Shown here piece by piece: positions 53,444 to 62,476 of a stretch of DNA of 64,000 nucleotides. A model generated the notes under the pieces. That model was not told the origin of the DNA. It ran no database searches and saw only the letters and a program-made list of their open reading frames with translations. Position 1 is the first letter of the stretch. The number at the start of each line of letters is the position of its first letter. A program made the position numbers and the translations under genes. The DNA is taken from contig JBAGRP010000001.1 in assembly GCA_036924855.1 (NCBI GenBank), forward strand, positions 124,001 through 188,000, read 5' to 3'. Source of the stretch: Nitrobacteraceae bacterium AZCC 2146 (GTDB lineage Bacteria; Pseudomonadota; Alphaproteobacteria; Rhizobiales; Xanthobacteraceae).

Positions 53444-55036
53444 ATATTGTTGATTTAGTCGCCGCGTTGCATTCGAGCCGGTCCTTTCCGGTCCCACGTC
53501 TATTTATAGAGGCGATGTTTCTAATCCGGGCCGTTCATGGAGGCCTCAGCCCCTTGATCGTGTGCATCGTCATGCCCCCAGAGGGCAGACGGCCGGCATC
53601 GGTCGAAGCTTTGCGAGCTTTCTCAGGTTTTGGGCGGTGGCGGCGAGGAGGAATTCGTCTCGTGCGCCGTTGGGGCCGCGCAATCTGAGGCGACCGAGTC
53701 TAAGGATGCGCTTGAGATGGGCGAACAGCATCTCGATCTTCTTCCGGCGATGCCGCGAACGTTCGTAGGCCGGCGTGTTTGCCAGAGCTCGGACGACATC
53801 ACGAGCATCTTCGTCGAGGTCACGCGGCACTTTGCGCTGCGGCGTGTTCGGACAGCACTTCGCCTTGAGGGCGCAGCCCTGGCAATCAGACTTGCTCGAT
53901 CGGTATAGCCGCGTTCCGTCTTTGGTGATGCCCGAGCGCGGCGTCGCGAAGGTTCGCCTGAACTGCACCAGCAAATTGCCCTGTGGGCAGGTGTAGTGGT
54001 TGCGTTCAGCGTCGAAGACGAAGTCGGATCGCGAGAAGGTGCCGTCGGTCCGGTTGGACTTGTCGAACACCGGGATGTGCGGTTCGATCTGCCGCTCCTT
54101 GACCAGCCAGGCCAGGTTCGCAGCCGAGCCATAGGCGCTGTCGGCAGCAAGGTACCGGGGCCTGAGGCCAAAGCGTTTGGTGGTTCGATCGATCATAGTG
54201 CGTGAGGCTCCGACCTCCGCCTGGCGGATGGCTCGGCTGGCTTCGACGTCGAGAATGACAGCGTTCTCCGTGTCGATCAGGTAGTTGGTTGCGTAGGCGA
54301 AGAAGGCGTGCCCCTTATGGGCGCCGGTCCACTGCGCGGCTGGATCCGAAGGCGAGATGAACTTCGGCGTCACCTCGCTGGCAGCGCCGAAAGCAGCATC
54401 GTCCAGGGTTGCCAGATACTCGCGAACAGCCTGCCCGGCATCGGCGCCAAGGTCATCGACCCGCCACTGATCTCCGGGGATGGACCGCTGCTTGTTGGCA
54501 TCGGCTGCGATCAGGCTCGCGTCCACCGCGAACCCCTCACCGCCAACAAGACCTTCGCGCAGGCACCGCCCCACCACCGCCTCGAACAAATGCCGCAGGA
54601 TATCACTCTGCCGGAACCGGCCATGGCGGTTGCGCGAGAAGGTGGAGTGGTCCGGCACCTTGCCGTCGAGCCCCAGACGACAAAACCAGCGATAGGCCAG
54701 GTTGAGATGGACCTCATCGCACAGCCGCCGTTCGGATCGGATGCCCATGCAATAGCCGACGATCAGCATCCGCATCATCAGCTCAGGATCAATCGAGGGG
54801 CGGCCAATGGTGCTGTAGAACGGCTTTAGTTCCGAGCGCACCGTCTCAAGTTCGAGGAACTGGTCGATGCGACGAAGCAGGTGATCGCCGGGAACGTGGT
54901 CATCGAGGCAGAAATCGTAGAACAGCCGTGCCGGCGACGTCTGCATCCCCATCATCGTCCTGCCCCTCCGCAAAGCAACACAAGGATGGAATCACGCCGG
55001 CCAACGTTGATCAACCGCAAACTAAATCAACACAAT
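53444..55036 (-). mobile_element. IS copy 2 (1593 bp), minus orientation
   Basis: Same length and ends as copy 1: left end ATATTGTTGATTTAGTCGC, right end on the other strand ATTGTGTTGATTTAGTTTG. Opposite orientation to copy 1, so the two frame the 11.25-kb cargo as inverted copies. It splits the MVDQ ORF. The 261 bases to the right, up to repeat copy B, contain only small fragments and nothing I can name. Confidence 0.9.
53570..54955 (-). CDS. IS1182-like DDE transposase, intact copy 2
   Basis: The 461-residue translation is identical to that of the transposase at 40680-42065, with the DDE motifs FAVDASLI, YLAADSAYGS and KIEMLFAHLK. Identity of the two copies at the protein level points to recent transposition or gene conversion. 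The reading frame is complete, so it may supply transposase to all copies. Confidence 0.92.
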   Translation of the reverse strand: MMGMQTSPARLFYDFCLDDHVPGDHLLRRIDQFLELETVRSELKPFYSTIGRPSIDPELMMRMLIVGYCMGIRSERRLCDEVHLNLAYRWFCRLGLDGKVPDHSTFSRNRHGRFRQSDILRHLFEAVVGRCLREGLVGGEGFAVDASLIAADANKQRSIPGDQWRVDDLGADAGQAVREYLATLDDAAFGAASEVTPKFISPSDPAAQWTGAHKGHAFFAYATNYLIDTENAVILDVEASRAIRQAEVGASRTMIDRTTKRFGLRPRYLAADSAYGSAANLAWLVKERQIEPHIPVFDKSNRTDGTFSRSDFVFDAERNHYTCPQGNLLVQFRRTFATPRSGITKDGTRLYRSSKSDCQGCALKAKCCPNTPQRKVPRDLDEDARDVVRALANTPAYERSRHRRKKIEMLFAHLKRILRLGRLRLRGPNGARDEFLLAATAQNLRKLAKLRPMPAVCPLGA

Positions 55037-55297
55037 CGGCGCAAAGCTGCCGCTCCCGGGCATTTCCGTTCTTGCGGTGCCGGGTCAACGGTGTACGCAA
55101 GCAGGCGTTAAATCTCTCTGCTGGGGTTCAAATTGCAAGGTCTCACGGTTCATCCCCAAAAGCTTCCGCCAAGTCGGTTGCCGAGTTCGAGACGTTCGTG
55201 TCGGTTGCTTCTTTGCGGCCTGGGTTTGCTGATGTCGCTGAGCGTACAGCAGTACACGATCGGAAGTTCGCGGCGCGTGTTGAATGGTTGAATGGAC

Positions 55298-55777
55298 ACT
55301 AGGATTCCAGCCCAGACTCGCGTCGTGGATCAAAAACCGTTGGCCTGCAGTAACTTCGCGAGCAGCCACGGCGGTCGTGTCGGCGCACTGTGGACCATCG
55401 TTGTGGACCATTCAAGCCGCGGCGGGACCAAAGCCACCTCGGGCGGCTAGGGCCGGCGAGGGAGCTCCATCTTACCGAAGCTGGTAGATGATCGAGCTGT
55501 CCTGATGTCGCGTTCGGGTGACCCCAGCGGGGCGGCTCGCGAGCGTCCCATATGCCTCCCGACGACGGCTTCGCCAAACACACCCGTTATCTCAGCTTTG
55601 CACGCAATTACTGCGTCTACGTGTGGCGCGATCCTAGATGTCCGACGTTAGAATAGCCGAGCACTTCGATCGCAATTGCTCGCCGTCCGTCAGACGCTGG
55701 CAGGAGGGTTTTGACCTTTTCGGATGAGGTCTGAGGTTTTGTCCAAAGGCTTCGCGACCGGCGGCTTCTGGCGGCGG
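55298..55777. repeat. ~480-bp direct repeat, copy B
   Basis: Second copy of the repeat at 40123-40598, beginning ACTAGGATTCCAGCCCAG and ending GGCGGCTTCTGGCGGCGG. It differs from copy A by scattered substitutions, so it is older than the IS copies, which are identical. Like copy A, it ends at an IS border. No gene supported. Confidence 0.8.
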
Positions 55778-57186
55778 ATATTGTTGATTTAGTCGCCGCG
55801 TTGCATTCGAGCCGGTCCTTTCCGGTCCCACGTCTATTTATAGAGGCGATGTTTCTAATCCGGGCCGTTCATGGAGGCCTCAGCCCCTTGATCGTGTGCA
55901 TCGTCATGCCCCCAGAGGGCAGACGGCCGGCATCGGTCGAAGCTTTGCGAGCTTTCTCAGGTTTTGGGCGGTGGCGGCGAGGAGGAATTCGTCTCGTGCG
56001 CCGTTGGGGCCGCGCAATCTGAGGCGACCGAGTCTAAGGATGCGCTTGAGATGGGCGAACAGCATCTCGATCTTCTTCCGGCGATGCCGCGAACGTTCGT
56101 AGGCCGGCGTGTTTGCCAGAGCTCGGACGACATCACGAGCATCTTCGTCGAGGTCACGCGGCACTTTGCGCTGCGGCGTGTTCGGACAGCACTTCGCCTT
56201 GAGGGCGCAGCCCTGGCAATCAGACTTGCTCGATCGGTATAGCCGCGTTCCGTCTTTGGTGATGCCCGAGCGCGGCGTCGCGAAGGTTCGCCTGAACTGC
56301 ACCAGCAAATTGCCCTGTGGGCAGGTGTAGTGGTTGCGTTCAGCGTCGAAGACGAAGTCGGATCGCGAGAAGGTGCCGTCGGTCCGGTTGGACTTGTCGA
56401 ACACCGGGATGTGCGGTTCGATCTGCCGCTCCTTGACCAGCCAGGCCAGGTTCGCAGCCGAGCCATAGGCGCTGTCGGCAGCAAGGTACCGGGGCCCGAA
56501 GGCGAGATGAACTTCGGCGTCACCTCGCTGGCAGCGCCGAAAGCAGCATCGTCCAGGGTTGCCAGATACTCGCGAACAGCCTGCCCGGCATCGGCGCCAA
56601 GGTCATCGACCCGCCACTGATCTCCGGGGATGGACCGCTGCTTGTTGGCATCGGCTGCGATCAGGCTCGCGTCCACCGCGAACCCCTCACCGCCAACAAG
56701 ACCTTCGCGCAGGCACCGCCCCACCACCGCCTCGAACAAATGCCGCAGGATATCACTCTGCCGGAACCGGCCATGGCGGTTGCGCGAGAAGGTGGAGTGG
56801 TCCGGCACCTTGCCGTCGAGCCCCAGACGACAAAACCAGCGATAGGCCAGGTTGAGATGGACCTCATCGCACAGCCGCCGTTCGGATCGGATGCCCATGC
56901 AATAGCCGACGATCAGCATCCGCATCATCAGCTCAGGATCAATCGAGGGGCGGCCAATGGTGCTGTAGAACGGCTTTAGTTCCGAGCGCACCGTCTCAAG
57001 TTCGAGGAACTGGTCGATGCGACGAAGCAGGTGATCGCCGGGAACGTGGTCATCGAGGCAGAAATCGTAGAACAGCCGTGCCGGCGACGTCTGCATCCCC
57101 ATCATCGTCCTGCCCCTCCGCAAAGCAACACAAGGATGGAATCACGCCGGCCAACGTTGATCAACCGCAAACTAAATCAACACAAT
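55778..57186 (-). mobile_element. IS copy 3, deletion derivative (1409 bp)
   Basis: The ends are the same as in copies 1 and 2 but the length is 184 bases less. Both ends are intact, so it could be mobilised in trans by copy 1 or 2. The deletion junction lies near 56493-56505 (GGTACCGGGGCCCGAAGGCG), at a place where GGGGCC from one side meets CCGAAGG from the other. Confidence 0.88.
55904..57105 (-). pseudogene. transposase of IS copy 3, inactivated by 184-bp internal deletion
   Basis: The N-terminal part matches copies 1 and 2 as far as FISPS, where the 184-base deletion shifts the frame. The remaining catalytic motifs are partly lost: the YLAADSAYGS region is in another frame and the C-terminal part (KIEMLFAHLK) is only readable in the original frame. 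The protein is therefore inactive. Confidence 0.9.
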
Positions 57187-57313
57187 CGGCGCAAAGCGGC
57201 CACTGGCACGCCCGATGTCCTCGACATCGGTTGAAATTTGCGCTTGGCACGCTTGAGTCTGAATCGATATCCCCCGCAGGGGGCGTGCCATTTGCTGAAT
57301 TATATCATCTCGC

Positions 57314-58216
57314 CTACACGTCGCTTGCTGCTTGCCTCAGTAATGCAATTTCGGCCCGGCTCGGGAATGACGGCGTCGTATTGAGCCGTGTCACGGAATG
57401 CGAAGCAGCCGCAACCGCAACTTTCACGGCAGTCGTGATCGTCATCCCGTTGACGACAAGACCTGCCAATGTCCCTACGAATACGTCACCGGCACCGGCG
57501 CTGTCCACGGCAACGACTTTCGGTGCGTCTACTACAGTTTCGCTTCCGCCGGAAATTATCAGTGCCCCGCGCTCACCCAGCGTGACGATCGCCGTCGCTA
57601 TGCCACGGGTCCGGAACGCCGCGGCGAGTGATGACGAGCCCTGTGTCAGCAGTTCGGCCTCGCCCTCATTGGCGATGACGATGTCGAAGAGCGCAAGAAG
57701 ATTGCCCATATCCGAAGCGATGGGCGCTGTATTCAGAATGCGGAGGGCGCCGCGCGCCTGCGCTTCGCGGGCCGCCGCTTCCGTCGAATCTGCCGACAGA
57801 TTTCCCTGCATCAGAAGGACGTCACCCGGCATCAAGGCGCGGCATAAATCCCGCGCCTGATCAGATGTGATCGCGCGCGCGCATGCGGCGCTGCTGACGA
57901 TGACGTTCTCGCCGCCGGTCGCCACCCAGATCGCCGACATATCCGTCGGCGCGTCGCATGGTAGCCAGTGTGCTTCGAGGCCGGCCTCATCGCGCAAGGC
58001 GGCGGCGACGAAGGCGGCATCGGCATCGCGCCCCACCGGTGCGGCAAGGCGCGTCGCAGCCCCGGTGCGCGACGCGGCGACGGCCTGGTTCAGGCCCTTG
58101 CCGCCGGCGCAGCGCGTGGTGCTGTCGGCCAGCAGGGTTTCGCCGGGCCGCGGCAGACGCGCGACGCGCTGGATCACGTCGAGGGTCGCATTGCCGAGCA
58201 CCAGCACGCGGCTCAT
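57314..58216 (-). CDS. PfkB-family carbohydrate kinase (ribokinase-like)
   Basis: A 300-residue kinase. The N-terminal signature is TRCAGGKGLNQAVAASRTGA (about 35-54) and the C-terminal signature is VDSAGAGDVFVGTLAG, with the catalytic Asp in GAGD. It phosphorylates a sugar or nucleoside using ATP in the cytosol. It is the last gene of the minus-strand series from 62412, overlapping the BtpA-like gene as ATGA, so translation is coupled. The presence of a second PfkB kinase fused to a regulator in the same locus makes the division of tasks unclear. The 127 bases to its right belong to the IS flank. Confidence 0.9.
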   Translation of the reverse strand: MSRVLVLGNATLDVIQRVARLPRPGETLLADSTTRCAGGKGLNQAVAASRTGAATRLAAPVGRDADAAFVAAALRDEAGLEAHWLPCDAPTDMSAIWVATGGENVIVSSAACARAITSDQARDLCRALMPGDVLLMQGNLSADSTEAAAREAQARGALRILNTAPIASDMGNLLALFDIVIANEGEAELLTQGSSSLAAAFRTRGIATAIVTLGERGALIISGGSETVVDAPKVVAVDSAGAGDVFVGTLAGLVVNGMTITTAVKVAVAAASHSVTRLNTTPSFPSRAEIALLRQAASDV

Positions 58217-59061
58217 GGGTGCGCCTTGCGCACAACGGCCATGAAGGCGGCGAGCCTGACCGGATCGACCGCGTTCCACCAGCCGCCATCGTGCTTGAGC
58301 GCGCTGGCGACGATCACGGCATCGGCGAACTGCAGGATCGCGGCGACGTTGTCGGGAGTAACGCCGCTGCCGACCATGCTCGGCAGCTTGGTCGCGCCGG
58401 TGACGGTTTCGAGGTCATCGAGGTTTGCACTGTCGCCGGTGCGCTGGCCGGTCACGATCACCGCGTCGGCATCGAAGAATTCCGCGTCCCGCGTCAGCTC
58501 CTGCAAAGTGCGATCGGCCACGATAGCGTGGGCGCCATGCTTGACATGGACGTCGGCGAAGATCGCCACGTCCTTGGCGCGCAGCCAGGAGCGGTAGCGG
58601 CTCGCAGCGCCGGCCTTGCCTTCCATGAAGCCTTCGTTGGCCACGTAGGCGTTGGCCCACTGGTTGACCCGCACGAAGGCTGCGCCCGCAGCCTTGGCGA
58701 CGGCGATTCCCTGCACCGCGCCGTTGGCCAGCACGTTGATGCCGATGGGCAGCCCGGACTCGCGGCGCACGCGGTCGGCCATCACGGCCATGCAGGCGGC
58801 GGTTTCCGGACCGAGTTCGTCCGGCTTGGCGAATGGGATATCGCCGTGGTTCTCGACGATCAGGCCATCGACGCCGCCTGTGCGATAGCGCGCCGCTTCG
58901 GCGCAGGCGAAGTCATAGATGCCGGCGACCGGCTCGCCATCGTAATGCGGCGAGCCCGGCAGCGGCAGCGAATGGATGACGCCGATGACGGCCTTGCGCC
59001 GCCCGAAGATGCGCGCGACCGCATTGTCCTTGGCGCGATAGATCGAGGTGTTTTCGGACAA
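58213..59061 (-). CDS. BtpA/SgcQ-family protein
   Basis: A 282-residue TIM-barrel-like protein with the BtpA pattern: AVIGVIHSLPLPGSPHYDG, VDGLIVENHGDIPF, GLPIGINVLANGA, and VIVTGQRTGDSANLDDLETV, then GSGVTPDNVAAIL. The family includes a photosystem I biogenesis protein of cyanobacteria and SgcQ, near a sugar utilisation gene set in E. coli. The molecular role of the bacterial ones is unknown; a sugar-phosphate aldolase/isomerase-like activity is a guess. Overlaps the PfkB gene by ATGA. The gap to the fusion gene is 15 bases. Confidence 0.87.
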   Translation of the reverse strand: MSENTSIYRAKDNAVARIFGRRKAVIGVIHSLPLPGSPHYDGEPVAGIYDFACAEAARYRTGGVDGLIVENHGDIPFAKPDELGPETAACMAVMADRVRRESGLPIGINVLANGAVQGIAVAKAAGAAFVRVNQWANAYVANEGFMEGKAGAASRYRSWLRAKDVAIFADVHVKHGAHAIVADRTLQELTRDAEFFDADAVIVTGQRTGDSANLDDLETVTGATKLPSMVGSGVTPDNVAAILQFADAVIVASALKHDGGWWNAVDPVRLAAFMAVVRKAHP

Positions 59062-59076
59062 GGGCTGTCTCCGGAT

Positions 59077-60300
59077 TCAAGTGAGCGTATTGGAGGAAAC
59101 ATCTGCACCGTCGACGAGACGAAGCAGATCGGGGCCGGACGGGCGCAATTCCTGCGCGCCGAACCGGGTGACTTGCAGGCTGCCCGCCGCGCAAGCGATA
59201 TCGAGCGCCCGCGGCAGCGGGCAGTCGTTGAGCCACGCCGCCAGAAAGCTGCCGACAAAACTGTCGCCGGCGCCCGTCGTATCGACGACGCTGACCGGCA
59301 GTGCGCGGGCCTCGACGATCGTACCATCGCGCGTCACCGCGGCTGCGCCATCGGCGCCCAATGTCACGATCATCAGTTCGGGGCCGCTCTGCCCGGCGGC
59401 GCGGGTCATGGCCGCGAGGTCCATCAGGCCGCTGCGGATATCACCGGCAACGGCCTGCAGCGATGCCAGCGTTTCGCGGTGGAGCACGATCAGGTCGAAG
59501 GAGCGAAACGCTTCATCGGCGTGACCGCGCAGCCAGTCGGCCGGCAGACCGGTCGCCTGCATGCTGGTGCGAAAGCCTTTTGCCCGCGCCTTTGCGACAG
59601 CCGCCATCTGGGCGGGCACCTGGTAGCCTTCCAGGTGCAGCCACCAGCGCGACGGGCCGGGATCGGTGGCCTCGACAAAGCGTTCGACGTCGACGTCGTT
59701 GAGCAGCGACGGCTCGTTGACAATGGTGCGGCGGCCATCGGCTTCCACCAGCACCAGCGCGCGGTTAAGGCGTCCGCTACGCCGTTCGCGGGGAATAATG
59801 AGGTCGACGCGACGGCGCGACAATTCCGCCGCTGCCCAGTCGCTGTCCTGATCGACGCCGATCGACGTGATGATCGAGGCGGCAACGGCAAACGGCGCGC
59901 CGAGGCCGGCGGCGATGGCCGCGACGTTGGCCGCGGGCCCGCCGATGGATTTGACGATCTCATGGGCCAGCCGGCGCTCTTCGCGTTGCGGCAGGCGATC
60001 GAGGCAGGCGATGTAATCGACACTGACATAGCCCACCGTGGTGAGCCGCGGTATCGACGCGTTGATGCGCAGATTGGGCTCGGGCTGCCGCTTGCGCGCC
60101 GTCAGCGCGCGGGCGGTCTCGGCCGGCCGGTAGTTCAGCGCGGCGATCGCCTCGTCGACCCGCGCCCGCGTGGCCCCTGCCACCGTCACCCGGCCGCCGA
60201 TCACATTCGACACTGTTCCCTTCGACACGCCGGCCGCGCGGGCGACGTCGTCGATGGTCGGCTGGGTGCGATGGCCGAGACCGTGCGGGTCGTCAGACAT
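59077..60300 (-). CDS. LacI-type HTH fused to a PfkB carbohydrate kinase
   Basis: A 407-residue protein with two parts. Residues about 14-70 are a LacI-family DNA-binding domain: TIDDVARAAGVSKGTVSNVI, the recognition helix and the hinge-like stretch NYRPAETARALTARK. The rest (about 87-395) is a PfkB kinase: VDYIACLDRLP, SIGGPAANVAAIAAGLG and the ATP/catalytic motif DTTGAGDSFVGSFLAAW with Asp346. LacI proteins normally carry a periplasmic-binding-fold sensor in this place. I infer that the kinase serves as the sensor, tying DNA binding to sugar phosphorylation state. It overlaps the ABC ATPase gene by 8 bases. The palindrome at 62446-62459 is the candidate operator. Confidence 0.88.
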   Translation of the reverse strand: MSDDPHGLGHRTQPTIDDVARAAGVSKGTVSNVIGGRVTVAGATRARVDEAIAALNYRPAETARALTARKRQPEPNLRINASIPRLTTVGYVSVDYIACLDRLPQREERRLAHEIVKSIGGPAANVAAIAAGLGAPFAVAASIITSIGVDQDSDWAAAELSRRRVDLIIPRERRSGRLNRALVLVEADGRRTIVNEPSLLNDVDVERFVEATDPGPSRWWLHLEGYQVPAQMAAVAKARAKGFRTSMQATGLPADWLRGHADEAFRSFDLIVLHRETLASLQAVAGDIRSGLMDLAAMTRAAGQSGPELMIVTLGADGAAAVTRDGTIVEARALPVSVVDTTGAGDSFVGSFLAAWLNDCPLPRALDIACAAGSLQVTRFGAQELRPSGPDLLRLVDGADVSSNTLT

Positions 60301-61369
60301 GGGTGACCTTCGGCAGACGGGCGCGGCGCAGCAGGTCGAGCCGCAGGCGATACGACGCGGTCATGCGGCTCTCTCCGTCGTCGAAGGCGGCGAAGCCGGG
60401 GAGCTCATTGGCGCGAATGCAGGCGGACAGCCGCGGCGCAGGCGCTGTTGCTGCGAGCGGCGGATCCGCCGCCAGGCAGGCGTCGATGCGATGCTCGCAA
60501 CGCGACGCGAAGCGGCACTGTGTCCATTCGGCATAGGGGCTCGGCGGCTCGCCGGTGATGGTCTCGCGGTCGCGCGCGGCGCCCGGCACCGGGCTCGGTG
60601 TCGCGGCCAGCAGCATGCGCGTGTAGGGATGCCGCGGATCGGCGAAAATGGTTTCGGACGGCCCGGTCTCCACCAGCCGGCCGGCATACAGCACGCCCAC
60701 ATGGGTCGCGAGATGCCGCACCACCGCCATGTCGTGGGAGATGAACACGTAGGACACGCCGAGCCGTGTGCGTAATTCGCTGAGCAGGTTCACCACCTGC
60801 GCCTGGATCGACAGGTCGAGCGCCGACACCGGCTCGTCGCAGACGATCAGTTCGGGTTCGACAGCCAGGGCTCGCGCGATGGCCACGCGCTGGCGCTGGC
60901 CGCCGGAGAATTCGTGCGGAAAGCGGTTGGCATAACTGCCGTCGAGCCCGACCAGCGTCAGCAATTCCGCGACCCGCTCGTCTACCTTGTTCGCCGGTCG
61001 CAGCTGATGCAGCAGGATCGGTTCGGCAATCGCAGCACCGATGCGGACGCGCGGGTCGAGCGAGCCGAACGGATCCTGGAAGATGATCTGGATTCGCCGG
61101 CGCAGGCGCCGCAGGTCGGCCGGCGCGAGCGAACGCACATCGATGCCGTCGAAGATGATATGGCCAGCATCCGGCTCGATCAGCCGCAGCAGCATGCGCC
61201 CGATGGTGGTCTTGCCCGAACCGCTTTCGCCGACCAGCGCGAACACATCGCCCCGCTGCAGCGAGAAGCTGACATCGGTGACCACGCGCGCGGACTTTGC
61301 GCGGCCGAACAAGCCGCCGCCGGAGACAAACGTCTTCGAGAGGTTTGCGACGTCAAGCAGCGCACTCAT
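60293..61369 (-). CDS. Dpp/Opp-type ABC transporter ATPase (DppF-like)
   Basis: A 358-residue ATPase: Walker [19 protein letters not shown]-loop IIFQDPFGSLDP, signature FSGGQRQRVAIARAL, Walker B LIVCDEPVSALD and the C-terminal oligo_HPY Cys-rich tail (CRFASRCEHRIDAC). It powers uptake of peptides, nucleosides or small sugars with the membrane proteins encoded divergently. It overlaps the upstream ATPase gene (ATGA) and the fusion gene downstream (8 bases). Confidence 0.92.
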   Translation of the reverse strand: MSALLDVANLSKTFVSGGGLFGRAKSARVVTDVSFSLQRGDVFALVGESGSGKTTIGRMLLRLIEPDAGHIIFDGIDVRSLAPADLRRLRRRIQIIFQDPFGSLDPRVRIGAAIAEPILLHQLRPANKVDERVAELLTLVGLDGSYANRFPHEFSGGQRQRVAIARALAVEPELIVCDEPVSALDLSIQAQVVNLLSELRTRLGVSYVFISHDMAVVRHLATHVGVLYAGRLVETGPSETIFADPRHPYTRMLLAATPSPVPGAARDRETITGEPPSPYAEWTQCRFASRCEHRIDACLAADPPLAATAPAPRLSACIRANELPGFAAFDDGESRMTASYRLRLDLLRRARLPKVTHV

Positions 61370-62412
61370 GTGACATGCTCCTCGAGCGGCGCACGCCAGC
61401 ACGCGATCCAGTGCTGCGACTTGATCTCACGCAGCGGCGGATAGTCCGTCTCGCATTGCGCGATCGCGAACGGGCAGCGCGGCGCGAAGCGGCAGCCGAG
61501 CGGCATCGCGCCGGGCGAGGGCACCTGGCCCTCGATGGCGGCCAGCGGCCGGCCGCGCTCATCGGCACGCGGCATCGCGGCGAACAACGCCAGCGTATAG
61601 GGATGCTGGGGATCGCCGAACAGATCGGCCCGCGATGCCCGCTCGACGATGCGCCCGGCATACATCACGGCGATCTCGTCGGCGATCTCGGCGACCACCG
61701 CGAGGTTGTGGGTGATGAACAAAACAGCGGTGCCGAGTTCGGCGCGCAACTGGTCGATCAGCCGCAGGATCTGGCTCTGGATTGTGACGTCGAGTGCGGT
61801 GGTCGGCTCGTCGGCGATCAGGATCGCAGGGCGGCACATCAGCGCCATGGCGATCATCACACGCTGTCGCATGCCGCCGGACAATTGATGCGGATAGGCT
61901 TTCAGCCGGGTCTCGGGGGCAGGGATCTGGACGCGGCGAAACATCCCCAGCGCCGCGGCGAGCGCCGCCTGCCGCGACAGTCCCTGATGCACCACAAGGG
62001 CTTCGGTGACCTGGTCGCCCACTGTCATCACCGGGTTCAGCGCGGTCATCGGCTCCTGGAACACCATGGCCATGCGGTTGCCGCGGATGTCGTTGAGCGC
62101 GTCCTCGCTGGCGTCGGCGATGTCCTCGCCGTCGAGCACAAAGCTCGCACAGGACAGATCCGCCGACGGCGGCAGCAGCCGCATCAGCGACAGCGCCGTC
62201 AGACTCTTGCCCGACCCGGATTCGCCGACCAGGCAGAGAATGCGTCCGCGCCGCAGCGTGATATCGACGCCGTCCACAATCGCCACGCCCGGTGCAAAAC
62301 CGACGCACAGGTCGCGCACCTCCAGCGCCACGCGCTGCGAATCCGGCAAAATACCGGTTGGCGCGAAATCGGGCTGGTGCTGATTCTGCATCTTGTTTGG
62401 TCGGTTCGGCAT
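61366..62412 (-). CDS. Dpp/Opp-type ABC transporter ATPase (DppD-like)
   Basis: A 348-residue ATPase (from [11 protein letters not shown]) with Walker [19 protein letters not shown]-loop [13 protein letters not shown], signature [15 protein letters not shown], Walker [13 protein letters not shown] and a Cys-rich oligo_HPY tail ([14 protein letters not shown]). It forms a heterodimer with the DppF-like protein. Two ATG codons (62412 and 62391) are possible; neither has a strong ribosome site. The gene opens the minus-strand operon reading away from the permease genes; the divergent region holds the palindrome. Confidence 0.9.
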   Translation of the reverse strand: MPNRPNKMQNQHQPDFAPTGILPDSQRVALEVRDLCVGFAPGVAIVDGVDITLRRGRILCLVGESGSGKSLTALSLMRLLPPSADLSCASFVLDGEDIADASEDALNDIRGNRMAMVFQEPMTALNPVMTVGDQVTEALVVHQGLSRQAALAAALGMFRRVQIPAPETRLKAYPHQLSGGMRQRVMIAMALMCRPAILIADEPTTALDVTIQSQILRLIDQLRAELGTAVLFITHNLAVVAEIADEIAVMYAGRIVERASRADLFGDPQHPYTLALFAAMPRADERGRPLAAIEGQVPSPGAMPLGCRFAPRCPFAIAQCETDYPPLREIKSQHWIACWRAPLEEHVT

Positions 62413-62459
62413 TGACAGAACGTATTTCAGCCGAAAATATACATTTTGAACCGGTTCAA
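62412..62459 (+). promoter_or_regulatory. permease promoter with LacI-type operator
   Basis: TTGACA (62412-62417) lies 17 bases before AAATAT/TATACA-like -10 sequences (62435-62443). Directly after them is the perfect palindrome TTGAACCGGTTCAA (62446-62459), with the central CG typical of LacI-family operators. Its position after the -10 box suits a repressor that blocks transcription of the permease genes starting at 62477. The minus-strand ATPase operon starts within 35-55 bases on the other side and could also be controlled. Confidence 0.72.
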
Positions 62460-62476
62460 TCAAGCAGAGTTTGAGC

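Noticed and set aside
53444..57186. Head-to-tail IS copies 2 and 3 as a composite transposon
   Set aside because: The DNA between them is only about 740 bases of IS remnants and the 480-bp repeat, with no cargo gene, so successive insertion into the same kind of target is simpler.
57958..60306. Very long open frame (over 780 codons) on the plus strand opposite the kinase genes
   Set aside because: It is antisense to three well-supported minus-strand genes. The residue composition is rich in Arg, Ala and His, as expected from an antisense frame in GC-rich DNA.
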